From Rhodospirillaceae bacterium bin65 (GTDB lineage: Bacteria; Pseudomonadota; Alphaproteobacteria; Bin65), in contig MPMX01000001.1 of assembly GCA_002238725.1 (NCBI GenBank), positions 1-64,000 on the forward strand: 64,000 nt of DNA. The letters run 5' to 3'. Both the position numbers and the translations under genes were made by a program. Positions 1-7,985 of the stretch are shown piece by piece. Every line of letters starts with the position of its first letter. The first letter of the stretch is position 1. Below the pieces are notes generated by a model. It did not search any database and was not told where the DNA came from. It worked only from the letters and a program-made list of their open reading frames with translations.

Positions 1-80
1 CTTTCGACCGAGCAGCGCGAGGGGAGAATTCCCGGCTCGGCCCCACGAGCAAACGCCGGACGCCGGCGTCTCTCCCTCAA

Positions 81-233
81 TTGCCACCCCGGACGGAGCG
101 CAGCGGAAATACGGGAACCAGAGTCGCCCGACCGAACCAGTCGCCCCTTCGGCTTCGCTCAGGGCAGGCTCCGGACCCACCCTTCGTTGCCACCCCGGAC
201 GGCGCGAAGCGACGATCCGGGGACCAGGAGTCA
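81..233. repeat. Two direct copies of a GC-rich intergenic repeat
   Basis: Two 45-47 base copies begin with TTGCCACCCCGGACGG (81-125 and 187-233) and both end with a CCAGAGTC or CCAGGAGTC-like tail. A related CCCCGGAT/ATCCGGGG element occurs at 2012-2070. No convincing gene lies in 1-386; open frames here show no protein-like composition. Such extragenic elements are common in alphaproteobacteria. Only the repetition is directly seen. Confidence 0.5.
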
Positions 234-386
234 CAGGCGAGGCCATACCTGGCGACTCTGGGCCCCGGATCGGGGTCCGGGGCAGCACATACGTTGCATT
301 GTCGTGTCTTGAAGACGGCGAGGCCGGGTCGAAGTCAAGGAATTTTATGCTTGCATATTTAATCTATTTTCCTATATCCGCGTTCG

Positions 387-401
387 GAACATATATCGAA
401 C
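387..401 (+). promoter_or_regulatory. Probable LexA (SOS) box GAAC-N7-GAAC
   Basis: GAACATATATCGAAC is an exact match to the alphaproteobacterial LexA site GAAC-N7-GAAC (the same as GTTC-N7-GTTC on the other strand). It lies 13 bases before the ATG at 415, in a locally AT-rich stretch (345-400) that looks like a promoter. Its position suggests damage-inducible control of the terminase-like gene. The match is seen; the regulation is inferred. Confidence 0.6.
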
Positions 402-414
402 AAAGGATGCCGCC

Positions 415-1204
415 ATGTCCATTGCCGTACCCGCCGCCCCGGCCGGGACCGCGCCGGAGTCTCCGCCCCCTGCGCCATCCCCGGATGCGCCCCTCACCCT
501 GCGGCAGGAGGAGTTCTGCCGCCACTACGCGGCGACCGGCAACGCCGCCCCGGGGGCGGGGGGATCCCCCCCGCCCGTACGGGGCGACCGGCAACGCCGC
601 CGCGGCGGCGCGCGACGCCGGCTATGCCGAGGGCTCGGCGCGCCAGACCGGCCACGACCTGCTGGACCGGTCCGCCATTGCCGAACGGGTGCGGGCAATC
701 CGGGCGGCCTGGCAGGCGGTCGAACTGGAGGAAAGCCAGATCCTGCTCGGCCGGCTCGAGCAGGCCTGGGACGCGGCGGTCGAGAAGGGCTCGGCGTCGC
801 TGATGATCCGGGTCGTCAAGTTGCAGGCCGACCTGTCCGGCCTCGACCGGCGCCATGCCCACCGGCGCGCCGGCCTGTGGCCCCTGCCGGGAGAAGTGAC
901 CGGAGCAGTATCCGGAGAGGAAGGACCCCGCCCGGCGGATGCAGGCGCGGCGGATTCCGGCCCGCCCATGGGTCCTTTGGCCGAAGCGGTGCGCCGGGGC
1001 CGGCACCGGACCGAGCGGGCGCTCGCCGCCCACCGGGCGAGCCGGATGATCCTGGAGGAATATGACGATTTCGATGAGGCCGACTGGCTGGCGACCGCGC
1101 AACGCCTGCACGCCACCGTCGAGGAGCGCCGGCCCCGCACGCCGGACCGGGCGGCCCCCCCCGCCCGGCGGCGCGGCCCCCCCCGCCCCCCCCCCCCGCC
1201 ATGA
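415..1204 (+). pseudogene. Terminase small subunit-like gene, frameshifted
   Basis: The first 45 codons from ATG 415 end in LTLRQEEFCRHYAATGNAA, the start of the Terminase_2 (phage terminase small subunit) helix-turn-helix. The rest of the domain (AAAARDAGYAEGSARQTGH..LL) continues in another frame from about 601. Between them, 52 extra bases repeat GGCGACCGGCAACGCCGC (531-548 and 583-600) around a GC palindrome and break the frame; removing them restores one continuous protein of about 245 residues. The 3' end runs through C-homopolymers (about 1155-1200), so its terminus is uncertain, and its stop overlaps the next ATG as ATGA. No large terminase or phage structural gene is nearby, so this is an orphan. 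Family assignment is good; the break may be real or an assembly error. Confidence 0.6.
531..600. repeat. 52-bp insertion: 18-bp direct repeat flanking a GC palindrome
   Basis: An 18-base direct repeat (531-548, 583-600) brackets a near-perfect palindrome, GGGCGGGGGG-AT-CCCCCCCGCCC (554-576), centred on GATC. The 52-base offset is not a multiple of three and shifts the host frame. It resembles a slippage or hairpin-driven partial duplication, or an assembly artefact in a GC homopolymer zone. Confidence 0.6.
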
Positions 1205-1746
1205 CGAATCATGACATATCGTTACATTCCGCCACGGACGCGCCGGCGCCGGAAAGCGCGCCGGACAGCGCGCCGGACGCCCCCAACCCGACGAATCATG
1301 ACATTTCCTTACACCGGGCCGGCCTGATGCCGGCGAAGGCGGACGGCGGCGCCCGCGGGCCGGTCGGCAGACCCAAAGCGCCCTACAGGCCGTTCTTCTT
1401 CCGGCCCGAAGACAGCGACGACCCGCCGGCGCCGGACGAGGGCGACATCTGGAAGGACAACGAGGCGCACCTGCACGACCTCAGGGCCAGGGTGGCCAGC
1501 AAGATGGCAGCGTCCGAGCGGCAGAGCCGCGACGCCGACCCCGACGAGCGCCGGTCCGACAAGATGCTGGACGCCGGCGACGTCCTGCCGCCCGCCGGGG
1601 ACCCCTGCCCCATCGAGCGGGCCGCCGCCGAAGAGGAACAGGACTATCTCAAGGAGCTCGCCCGGACCCGCCCGCCGCTGGAGAACCGGACCGCCGGCGC
1701 GTATCTCAGGGAATTCGACTATGTCCGCCCCTGCCGCGGAGACTGA
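1201..1746 (+). CDS. Orphan hydrophilic protein, 181 aa, with repeated TNHDISLH
   Basis: I do not recognise this protein. Its ATG overlaps the stop of the terminase-like gene (ATGA), so the two are probably translationally coupled and should work together. It is hydrophilic, has no signal peptide or membrane segment, and is rich in Asp, Glu, Arg, Ala and Pro. The octapeptide TNHDISLH occurs at residues 2-9 and again near residue 31, encoded by a 23-base DNA repeat with only two mismatches. The C-terminal half (about residues 75-175) is charged and probably helical. Genes next to terminase small subunits in such orphan loci are often lineage-specific. Frame and length look real; function is unknown. 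Confidence 0.5.
   Translation: MTNHDISLHSATDAPAPESAPDSAPDAPNPTNHDISLHRAGLMPAKADGGARGPVGRPKAPYRPFFFRPEDSDDPPAPDEGDIWKDNEAHLHDLRARVASKMAASERQSRDADPDERRSDKMLDAGDVLPPAGDPCPIERAAAEEEQDYLKELARTRPPLENRTAGAYLREFDYVRPCRGD
1204..1313 (+). repeat. 23-bp direct repeats around TCATGACA
   Basis: A 23-base sequence starting ACGAATCATGACAT occurs at 1204-1226 and 1291-1313 with two mismatches. Two more TCATGACA cores lie at 1761-1768 and 1771-1778, just after the gene ends. The copies inside the gene fall in the same reading frame and encode TNHDISLH, so a protein-level or DNA-level role are both possible. Confidence 0.55.
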
Positions 1747-1790
1747 CGCAGCGTGGCCGTTCATGACAATTCATGACACTTGCACACTTT

Positions 1791-1915
1791 CCCCGTCATT
1801 CCGACCGAAGCGCCCCGCGAGGGGTGCGGAGCGGAGGAATCTCATCGCCGAAGTCCGGTGTTTGTGCGTCGGATCGAGCCGGGATCCACTCACTTGCGCT
1901 CGGTTGGGATGACGG
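1791..1915. repeat. Imperfect inverted-repeat extragenic element
   Basis: The left arm CCCCGTCATTCCGACCGAAG (from 1791) pairs with the right arm GCGCTCGGTTGGGATGACGG (1897-1915). The interior carries the stock phrases GGAGGAATCTCATC and GGGATCCACTCACTTG seen in dispersed intergenic palindromes of alphaproteobacteria. A partial second unit (AGCGAAGGGGAGGAATCC) follows to about 1955. It lies in the roughly 400-base gene-free stretch 1747-2155. Confidence 0.6.
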
Positions 1916-2011
1916 GAGAGACGGAGCGGGGGCGAAGCGAAGGGGAGGAATCCTTGGGGTTACACCTGTGACGACGAGTTGGCAGGCCGCCGACATTGAC
2001 GACACCCCGGT

Positions 2012-2070
2012 GTCGCCCCGGATGGAGCGGCCTGCCCCGGACTGCGATCCGGGGAGCGGAAATCCGGGGC
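2012..2070. repeat. CCCCGGAT / ATCCGGGG repeat element
   Basis: This stretch contains GTCGCCCCGGATGGAGCGG, then GCGATCCGGGGAGCGG and AATCCGGGGCG, arranged as partly inverted copies of one core. It is related to the repeats at 81-233. It sits just beyond the 3' end of the minus-strand binding-protein gene and may act as a transcription or mRNA-end structure; that role is inferred only. Confidence 0.4.
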
Positions 2071-2155
2071 GCCGCCGGGGTGAAGGGATGGCAGATCCCT
2101 TCGTGCCGATCGGCGCCTGCCGGAATTCCGCTACGTCAAAGGGCGCCGAACCGCC

Positions 2156-3484
2156 CTAGTACGCCAGCGGCTCGATCTGCGCGCCGGCGGCGATCTGGGG
2201 CGCCGACTTGTTGTTGACGATCACCAGGTCGTACTTGAACTTCTTGCCCTTGACCCATTGGCCACCAACCAGCGGCGTCCGGCAGGCATTCTTCACCGGG
2301 TTGCGCCGGTCGCCGAATTTCCACGAGACCGGGCCGACGATCGAATTGTAGTCGGTCTCCTCGATCGCCTTGAGGATGGCTTCGGGATCGCCCGGGTCGC
2401 CGCAACGCTTGAGCACGTCGACCGCGACCTCGATGTTGGCGTGCTTGAAGCCCATCGGCTGGGTCCACTGCTTGCCGGTGGCCGCGATATACGCCGCTGC
2501 GAACTCCGCCGACGACTTGCCGTTCAGCCCGGAGCGGAAGGGATGGGACGGCGACCACCAGACCTCGGTCGTCAGCCCGACGCCGCGGTCGCCGAGCGCC
2601 TCGACGGCGGCCGGGAACAGCAGCGCCTTGGCGATGGTCGCGGCCTTCAGCTGCCCGGCCAGCCCCTGCTGGGCGGCCTGGCCCCAGAAGGTCGAGAAAT
2701 CCGGCGGCGTGGCGAGGCCGGTGAGAATTTCCACGCCCTCTTTCCTGAAGTCGCCGATCTGCCCGCTGAAGTTGAAGGTGCCGGGATTGAACAGGCCGCG
2801 CTGGAAATACTTGAAGCCGCCGGCTTCCATCGGGGGCTTGAAGCCGCGCTTGGGATCGCCGGCGACCACGCCGTCGGAATCGTTGGCGATCAGGGCGCCG
2901 ATCTTCCTGTTGGTGTCCAGATCGTTCCACATGTTCATGAACACACCGATCATGTCGTCGATGCCCCAGAAGAAGTGGTAGGTCCACTTGAAGCCCTTCT
3001 TCGGCGTGCCGCCCCGGCCGAAATAGACCACCTGCCAGGGCGTGTCCGACGTCACGCAGGGCACCTCGTTGGCCTCGCACTGGTCCGACACCGGATTGAC
3101 GGTATCGCCGGACGACGAGCCCATCATCAGGTTGACGTTGTCCTTCAGGATCAGCTCCGCCGCGACCTCGGCGGCGCGGTTCGGGTTCGACTGCGAATCC
3201 TTGGAGACGATTTCCACCGGATAGGTCTTCGAGCCGATCTTGATGCCGTTCTTGAGCGTCGCGCGGGCGTCGGCCAGCACGAACCGGTCGGTCTCGCCGA
3301 ACGGCGCCAGCGGGCCGGTCTGCGGGCTCACGAAGCCGATCTTGACCGTCTTGGCGGCGTGCACCGCCGGCGCGCCGATTGTCGTGGCCGCCGCTGCTGC
3401 GGCCGCGCCGCCGCCGGCCGCCAGAAATTCGCGCCGCCGCATCCGGTTCGGCGCCGGTACGCCTGTCTGCCGCCTCTTCGCCAT
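2156..3484 (-). CDS. ABC transporter periplasmic binding protein, branched-chain amino acid (LivK) type
   Basis: This 442-residue exported protein belongs to the Leu/Ile/Val-binding family (peripla_BP_6, COG0683). A twin-arginine motif RRREFL (residues 16-21) precedes an Ala-rich hydrophobic core, pointing to Tat export. The mature part opens VKIGFVSPQTGPLAPFGE, typical of the family, followed by the ligand-lobe phrase LMMGSSSGDTVNPVSDQCEA. GGAGGAG lies upstream of the ATG. No permease or ATPase gene is adjacent, so it works with components encoded elsewhere. The family binds amino acids but also aromatic acids, amides and urea; the neighbouring HpaH-type hydratase might hint at an aromatic-derived ligand, but that is speculation. 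Confidence 0.85.
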   Translation of the reverse strand: MAKRRQTGVPAPNRMRRREFLAAGGGAAAAAAATTIGAPAVHAAKTVKIGFVSPQTGPLAPFGETDRFVLADARATLKNGIKIGSKTYPVEIVSKDSQSNPNRAAEVAAELILKDNVNLMMGSSSGDTVNPVSDQCEANEVPCVTSDTPWQVVYFGRGGTPKKGFKWTYHFFWGIDDMIGVFMNMWNDLDTNRKIGALIANDSDGVVAGDPKRGFKPPMEAGGFKYFQRGLFNPGTFNFSGQIGDFRKEGVEILTGLATPPDFSTFWGQAAQQGLAGQLKAATIAKALLFPAAVEALGDRGVGLTTEVWWSPSHPFRSGLNGKSSAEFAAAYIAATGKQWTQPMGFKHANIEVAVDVLKRCGDPGDPEAILKAIEETDYNSIVGPVSWKFGDRRNPVKNACRTPLVGGQWVKGKKFKYDLVIVNNKSAPQIAAGAQIEPLAY

Positions 3485-3647
3485 GATCGCTTCTCCTCCA
3501 TCGAAATGCCACGCCGCCGCTGCGGCGGCGCCAGCTGACGATTTGCCGGGCGCCCGGCGCTGTGCCGGACAGCCGCGACGGAAACCTTAGCCTGCCGGCC
3601 CCGGCAATGCCACTGTCGGGATACGCTCCGGTTCTGTCGCCGGCCGC

Positions 3648-4430
3648 CTATTCGAAACCGACGCTCACCACGCCGAGTTCGCCGAAATCGGCGCGCAGCG
3701 TGTCGCCCGGCTCGGCCCAGACCGGCCGGACGAAGGAGCCGGACAGCACGATATGGCCGGGTTCCAGCCCGACGCCGTGGGCGCCCAGCTTGTTGGCCAG
3801 CCAGGCGATGCCCATGGCCGGATGGCCGAGCACGCCGATGGCGACGCCGGTCTCCTCGATATCGGTGTTGCGGTACATCGCGCCGCCGACCCAGCGCAGG
3901 TCGATATCGTGGGCGCCGACCGGATGGCCGCCCAGGACAATTCCGGCGGCGGCGCCGTTATCGGCGATGGTATCGAAGATCCTGCGCGGGTTCTGCACTC
4001 TGGCGTCGATGATCTCGATCGACGGCACGACATATTCTGTCGCCCGCAGGACGTCGAGCAGGCCGACCCCCGGCCCGGCGAGCGTCTTGCCGAGCACGAA
4101 GGCAAGCTCGAGTTCGACCCGCGGGATGCAGTAATCGGCATGGCGGACGGTCGCGCCGTCGGCCACCAGCATGCGATCCAGCAGATGGCCGTAATCCGGT
4201 TCGTCGATCTGGGACGAGCGCTGCATCGCCTTGGAGGTCAGGCCGACCTTGTGGCCGATCACCCGGGCGCCGGCGGCGACCTTGCGCGCCGTGACCTCGG
4301 CCTGGATGGCATAGGCATCCTCGAAGCCGATGTCCGGCCAGGTCTTCGACAGCTGGAGCACCGGCGTGCGCGTCTCCTCCGCCTGCATCAGCAGGTCGGC
4401 CGCCTTGTTGCGATCGGCATCCGAAAGCAT
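3648..4430 (-). CDS. hpaH: 2-oxo-hept-4-ene-1,7-dioate hydratase-type enzyme (HpaH family)
   Basis: The 260-residue protein matches the FAH/hydratase fold of HpaH and MhpD, which add water to a 2-oxo-alkenoate in meta-cleavage of aromatic acids. The segment GHKVGLTSKAMQRSSQ followed by EPDYGHLLDRM is nearly the HpaH signature, and VELELAFVLGK carries the acidic metal ligands expected in the barrel; ETGVAIGVLGHPAMGIAWLA is also HpaH-like. The full length equals the family norm. No other homoprotocatechuate genes are in the window, so the pathway partner is unknown. HpaH is the best fit; a related 2-keto-4-pentenoate hydratase is the alternative. Confidence 0.8.
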   Translation of the reverse strand: MLSDADRNKAADLLMQAEETRTPVLQLSKTWPDIGFEDAYAIQAEVTARKVAAGARVIGHKVGLTSKAMQRSSQIDEPDYGHLLDRMLVADGATVRHADYCIPRVELELAFVLGKTLAGPGVGLLDVLRATEYVVPSIEIIDARVQNPRRIFDTIADNGAAAGIVLGGHPVGAHDIDLRWVGGAMYRNTDIEETGVAIGVLGHPAMGIAWLANKLGAHGVGLEPGHIVLSGSFVRPVWAEPGDTLRADFGELGVVSVGFE

Positions 4431-4610
4431 GGTTTTCCCCCGACAATCCCCGTGTAGACCCGAGCGGTATAGGCGCGCGCAGGCCGTCCGTCCAACGGCG
4501 TCTTGACCGTGCCGCAGGACGCGGCATCCCGGGTCGGCGGGTTCACGGCTGCAATCGAGGGCATCCCTCGAATGGGGGAAGGCCGGGACAGGGCCGGTCC
4601 TGTGCCCCGT

Positions 4611-4650
4611 TTGATCCAGATCAACGTGCCCCTCCGGCCAGTGGCATAGT
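4611..4650 (+). promoter_or_regulatory. Fnr-dependent promoter of the universal stress gene
   Basis: TTGATCCAGATCAA (4611-4624) is a perfect Fnr/Anr/FixK box (TTGAT-N4-ATCAA). A CATAGT hexamer at 4645-4650 is placed as a -10 element that would put the box centre close to -41, the class II activator geometry. The downstream gene starts at 4685. An fnr gene lies at 15305-16087. The box is directly seen; activation is inferred. Confidence 0.75.
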
Positions 4651-4684
4651 CTCGTCCCGCAGAGGGCTCTTGCAGGAGGCGGGC

Positions 4685-5524
4685 ATGGCGTTCCATCGGG
4701 TGGCGGTGAATATCGACAGCGACCGGACCTGCGCGACGCGGGTTGCCTTCGCGGCCGGAATCGCGCGGCGGTTCGGGGCCGAGCTGGCCGGTGTCTACGC
4801 CCGCCTGCCCAATCCGGCAGGCGCCGCGGCGGTCTGGCCGGCCCTGCCCAACAACGACGTGATGGACCGGCTGCGCGAAACGCACAGCGCGGAGGTCGAC
4901 GCCCATATCGGCAGGTTGCGCCCGCAGTTCGAGGCGGCGGCCGGCGACGTGCCGACGGACTGGCTGGAGATTTCGGGCGACCGCGCCGCAGCGATGATCC
5001 GGGCGGCGCAGGCGGCCGCCCTTCTGGTGGTCGCCCAGCCGGATGAAGGGGACCCGCTCAACTATCTGACCCGCGAGAGCGTGTCGGACATCGTGATGGG
5101 CAGCGGCCGGCCGGTCCTGTTCCACCCCTATATCGGCGCGGACTCCGGTTTCCGGCGCATTCTGGTGGCCTGGGACGGCAGCCGCGAGGCCGTGCGCGCC
5201 TTCAACGACGCCGCGCCCTTCATGGACGGCGCGGACGTCCTGTTCCTGACCGTCGCGCCGGACAGCGAACAGAAGGCGTCGGCCGCCGACGCCGACCGCC
5301 TGACCGGCTTTGCCGGACGCATGGGCGCCAGGGCTTCATTCGCCGAACACATCGCCCGCGAAATCGGGGTCAGCGACGTCGTCATGTCGCGCGCCGCCGA
5401 CCACGGCGCCGACCTGGTCGTGATGGGCGGCTACAGCCATTCGCGCTTCCGCGAGCTTATCCTCGGCGGCGCCACCCGCGATATCCTCGACCAGATGCCC
5501 GTCCCGGTGCTGATGAGCCACTGA
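4685..5524 (+). CDS. Universal stress protein, tandem UspA domains
   Basis: A 279-residue cytosolic protein with two UspA domains (about 1-140 and 150-279). The second ends in VMGGYSHSRFRELILGGATR, the G-x2-G-x9-G type nucleotide-binding signature; the first half is more diverged. AGGAGG at 4674-4679 sits five bases before ATG 4685, which I prefer over an upstream TTG at 4670. Usp proteins bind ATP and support survival under energy or oxygen stress. Its Fnr box and its place at the end of the cbb3 oxidase cluster fit a low-oxygen role, as for many fnr-linked usp genes. It converges on ccoS. Confidence 0.88.
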   Translation: MAFHRVAVNIDSDRTCATRVAFAAGIARRFGAELAGVYARLPNPAGAAAVWPALPNNDVMDRLRETHSAEVDAHIGRLRPQFEAAAGDVPTDWLEISGDRAAAMIRAAQAAALLVVAQPDEGDPLNYLTRESVSDIVMGSGRPVLFHPYIGADSGFRRILVAWDGSREAVRAFNDAAPFMDGADVLFLTVAPDSEQKASAADADRLTGFAGRMGARASFAEHIAREIGVSDVVMSRAADHGADLVVMGGYSHSRFRELILGGATRDILDQMPVPVLMSH

Positions 5525-5538
5525 GCGGGCGGGGCCGC

Positions 5539-5688
5539 CTACCCCTCCTCGTCGTCGTCGAGCAAGATGCGTTCGGCGGCGCCTTCGGGATCGTCGAACT
5601 GGCCGGAGCGGGCGGCCCACAGGAAGCCGGCGAGGCCGAGCCCGCCGAGCAGCAGGGCGATCGGGATCAGATAGACCAGGACGCTCAT
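5539..5688 (-). CDS. ccoS: cbb3 oxidase maturation protein CcoS
   Basis: A 49-residue inner-membrane protein: one N-terminal membrane helix (VLVYLIPIALLLGGLGLAGFLWAA, quoted here only as region 4-27), then the CcoS hallmark SGQFDDPEGAAERIL and an acidic tail. CcoS is needed to insert haem and copper into the CcoN subunit. Its ATG overlaps the stop of ccoI (ATGA), so the two are coupled. It is the last gene of the eight-gene minus-strand cco cluster. Length and motif are standard for the family. Confidence 0.93.
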   Translation of the reverse strand: MSVLVYLIPIALLLGGLGLAGFLWAARSGQFDDPEGAAERILLDDDEEG

Positions 5689-7985
5689 CGGGCCGTCTCC
5701 GTCCCCACTGCCCCGGCCGCCCGGCGCGCGCGGCGCGTCCGGCCGGCGAGCCGGACCGCATTCAGCACCACGACGATGGACGAGCCCGACATGCATATTG
5801 CGGCGACCATCGGCGTGACCAACCCGGCGACGGCGAGCGGCACGGCGAACAGGTTGTAGCCGACGGCGAGGCCGATATTCTGCCGGACCAGCCCCTGGGC
5901 CCGGCGCGCAACCGTGAGCGCCTCGGCCACCGGCCCCAGCGACCGGCTCTGGAAGACGATGTCGGCCGCGACCTGGGCGATGTCGGCCGCGCCCGACGGC
6001 GAGACCGAGACATGGGCGGCGGCGAGCGCCGGCGCATCGTTGAGACCGTCGCCGACCATCAGGACGCGGGCGCCCTGTGCGCGCAGGGCCTCCAGCGCCG
6101 CCAGCTTGTCCTGCGGCGTGCAGCCGGCGCGCCAGTCTTCGATGCCGACGGCGGCGGCAACGGCAGCGACCGCTCCCGGCCGGTCGCCGGACAGCAGCAG
6201 CGGGCGCAGGCCGGCGTTGCGCAGGGCCTCGACGGTCTGCGCCGCGTCCGGGCGCAGGGCGTCCTCGAACCGGAAGCGCACCGGCGCAGCGCCCGGCCGG
6301 GTCAGCCAGAATTCGCTGCCCGACGCGCCGGCGCCGCCGGCCTCCGCGGTTTCCTGCGCCACGCCGCACCAGTCCGCCTTGCCGAGCCGGATTTCGCCTT
6401 CGGGCGTCGCAAGGCTGAGCCCGCAGCCCGGCATTTCCGCCACGTTCACCGCCGGCGCAACTTCCGGCGCCGCCTGGGCGAGGGCGCGCGACAGCGGATG
6501 GCGGCTCGCTGCCGCCAGCGACGCCGCCAGTGCGAGGGAATCGGCCGGGACCGCGCCGCGGCCGGCCAGCGTCGGCGCGCCGAGGGTGAGGGTTCCGGTC
6601 TTGTCGAAGACGACGGTGTCGGCAGCCGCGAGCCGCTCCAGCGCGTCGCCGGACTTGACCAGCACGCCTATGCGGAGCAACCGGCCGGTCGCCACCACCT
6701 GGACCACCGGCACCGCAAGGCCGAGCGCGCAGGGGCAGGTGACGATCAGCACGGCGATGGCGATCAGCAGAGCCGGCTGCCAGGCCATTCCGCCGAGCAG
6801 GATCCAGCCGAGGAAGGCGAGCAGCGCCAGCGTGTGAACGGCCGGCGCGTAGAGGCGGGACACCCGGTCGGCGAGCACGACATAGGCCGACTTGCGCTGC
6901 TCAGCGGCTTCGGTGAGGCGGACGATATCGGCCAGCACCGTCCCGTTGCCGGCCGCCGTCACCTCGATCTCGACGGGCGCGGCGAGATTGACGACGCCGG
7001 CATGGACCGTCGCACCCGGCTCGATCTGACGGGGCGCGGCTTCGCCGGTCATCAGGCTGGCGTCGACCTCCGACCGGCCGCGGCGGACGATGCCGTCGGC
7101 GGCCAGCCGTTCGCCCGCCGCCACCGCGAGGCGCATGCCGGCTGCCAGATCCGCCGCAAGGACCCGGCCGGCTTTCCCGTCCTCTCCGATGACCGTCACA
7201 CGGGCGTCCTGCAACGCGATCAGCCGGCCCGCCGCGGACTGCGCCTGACGCCGGGCGCGCCGGTCGAGATACCGCCCGATCAGCAGGAAGAAAAGCAGGG
7301 CGATGGCCGAATCGAAATAGGCGTGCGGCCCGCCGCGGATCGTCTCCCACAGGCTGACGCCGGCCGCCAGCGTCACCGCCAGCGAGATCGGCACGTCCAT
7401 GTTGGTCCGGCCGTTGCGCAGGGCATCGACTGCCGAGCGGAAGAACGGCCGCCCGGCATAGGCCAGCGCCGGCAGCGCGATCAGCGCCGAGAACCAGTGG
7501 AACAGGCTGCGGGTCTCCGCCGCCATGCCTTGCGAATGCCCGGCCCAGATCGAGAGCGACAGCAGCATGACGTTGGCGGCGGCGAAGCCGGCAACCGCCA
7601 TGCAACGGACCATGTCGCGCTCTTCAGCGGCGGTCCGCACCGGCAGGCTTTCCGGCACAAGGACCGAAGCGTCGAAACCGACGCCGCGCAGGGCGGCGAT
7701 GAAACGGTCGCCGGCATGCGCGCCGGCGTCCCGGCCTTCAGCCCCGTCCGGGGCCGGCGGATCGGCTCCCGCGTCGCGCCAGCGGATGCGCACCCGCCCC
7801 TGGGTCAGGTTGGCCCGGGCCAGTTCGACCCCCGTCATTGCACCGATCGCCCCTTCCACTTTGGCGATGCAGGCGCCGCAATGCATACCGTCCACATGCA
7901 GGCTGATTTCGCGGATGGCCGGCGCCGACGCCGGATTCCCCTGCCCTGCGGACGCGACCCCGGCCATGTCGGGCGGTGCGGCCAT
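5685..7985 (-). CDS. ccoI: Copper-exporting P1B-type ATPase CcoI (FixI)
   Basis: A 766-residue copper ATPase that supplies copper for cbb3 oxidase assembly. An N-terminal heavy-metal domain holds GMHCGAC (33-39). The core carries the CPC membrane site (VTCPCALGLAVP), the phosphorylation motif DKTGTLTL, the HP motif (SRHPLSRA) and GDGLNDAPAL. The CPC site marks a copper transporter. I start at ATG 7985 because it overlaps the ccoH stop as TGATG; a start 24 codons further upstream would lie inside ccoH. The next gene, ccoS, overlaps by four bases. The order ccoG-H-I-S is the classic fixGHIS arrangement. Confidence 0.95.
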   Translation of the reverse strand: MAAPPDMAGVASAGQGNPASAPAIREISLHVDGMHCGACIAKVEGAIGAMTGVELARANLTQGRVRIRWRDAGADPPAPDGAEGRDAGAHAGDRFIAALRGVGFDASVLVPESLPVRTAAEERDMVRCMAVAGFAAANVMLLSLSIWAGHSQGMAAETRSLFHWFSALIALPALAYAGRPFFRSAVDALRNGRTNMDVPISLAVTLAAGVSLWETIRGGPHAYFDSAIALLFFLLIGRYLDRRARRQAQSAAGRLIALQDARVTVIGEDGKAGRVLAADLAAGMRLAVAAGERLAADGIVRRGRSEVDASLMTGEAAPRQIEPGATVHAGVVNLAAPVEIEVTAAGNGTVLADIVRLTEAAEQRKSAYVVLADRVSRLYAPAVHTLALLAFLGWILLGGMAWQPALLIAIAVLIVTCPCALGLAVPVVQVVATGRLLRIGVLVKSGDALERLAAADTVVFDKTGTLTLGAPTLAGRGAVPADSLALAASLAAASRHPLSRALAQAAPEVAPAVNVAEMPGCGLSLATPEGEIRLGKADWCGVAQETAEAGGAGASGSEFWLTRPGAAPVRFRFEDALRPDAAQTVEALRNAGLRPLLLSGDRPGAVAAVAAAVGIEDWRAGCTPQDKLAALEALRAQGARVLMVGDGLNDAPALAAAHVSVSPSGAADIAQVAADIVFQSRSLGPVAEALTVARRAQGLVRQNIGLAVGYNLFAVPLAVAGLVTPMVAAICMSGSSIVVVLNAVRLAGRTRRARRAAGAVGTETAR

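Noticed and set aside
1155-1200. Poly-C tract as a phase-variable switch
   Set aside because: The runs are broken, lie at the extreme 3' end of an already broken gene and may be assembly noise; nothing links them to expression.
3648-4457. Long plus-strand open frames opposite the hydratase and binding protein
   Set aside because: They are mirror frames of high-GC genes; the minus-strand proteins carry full family motifs.
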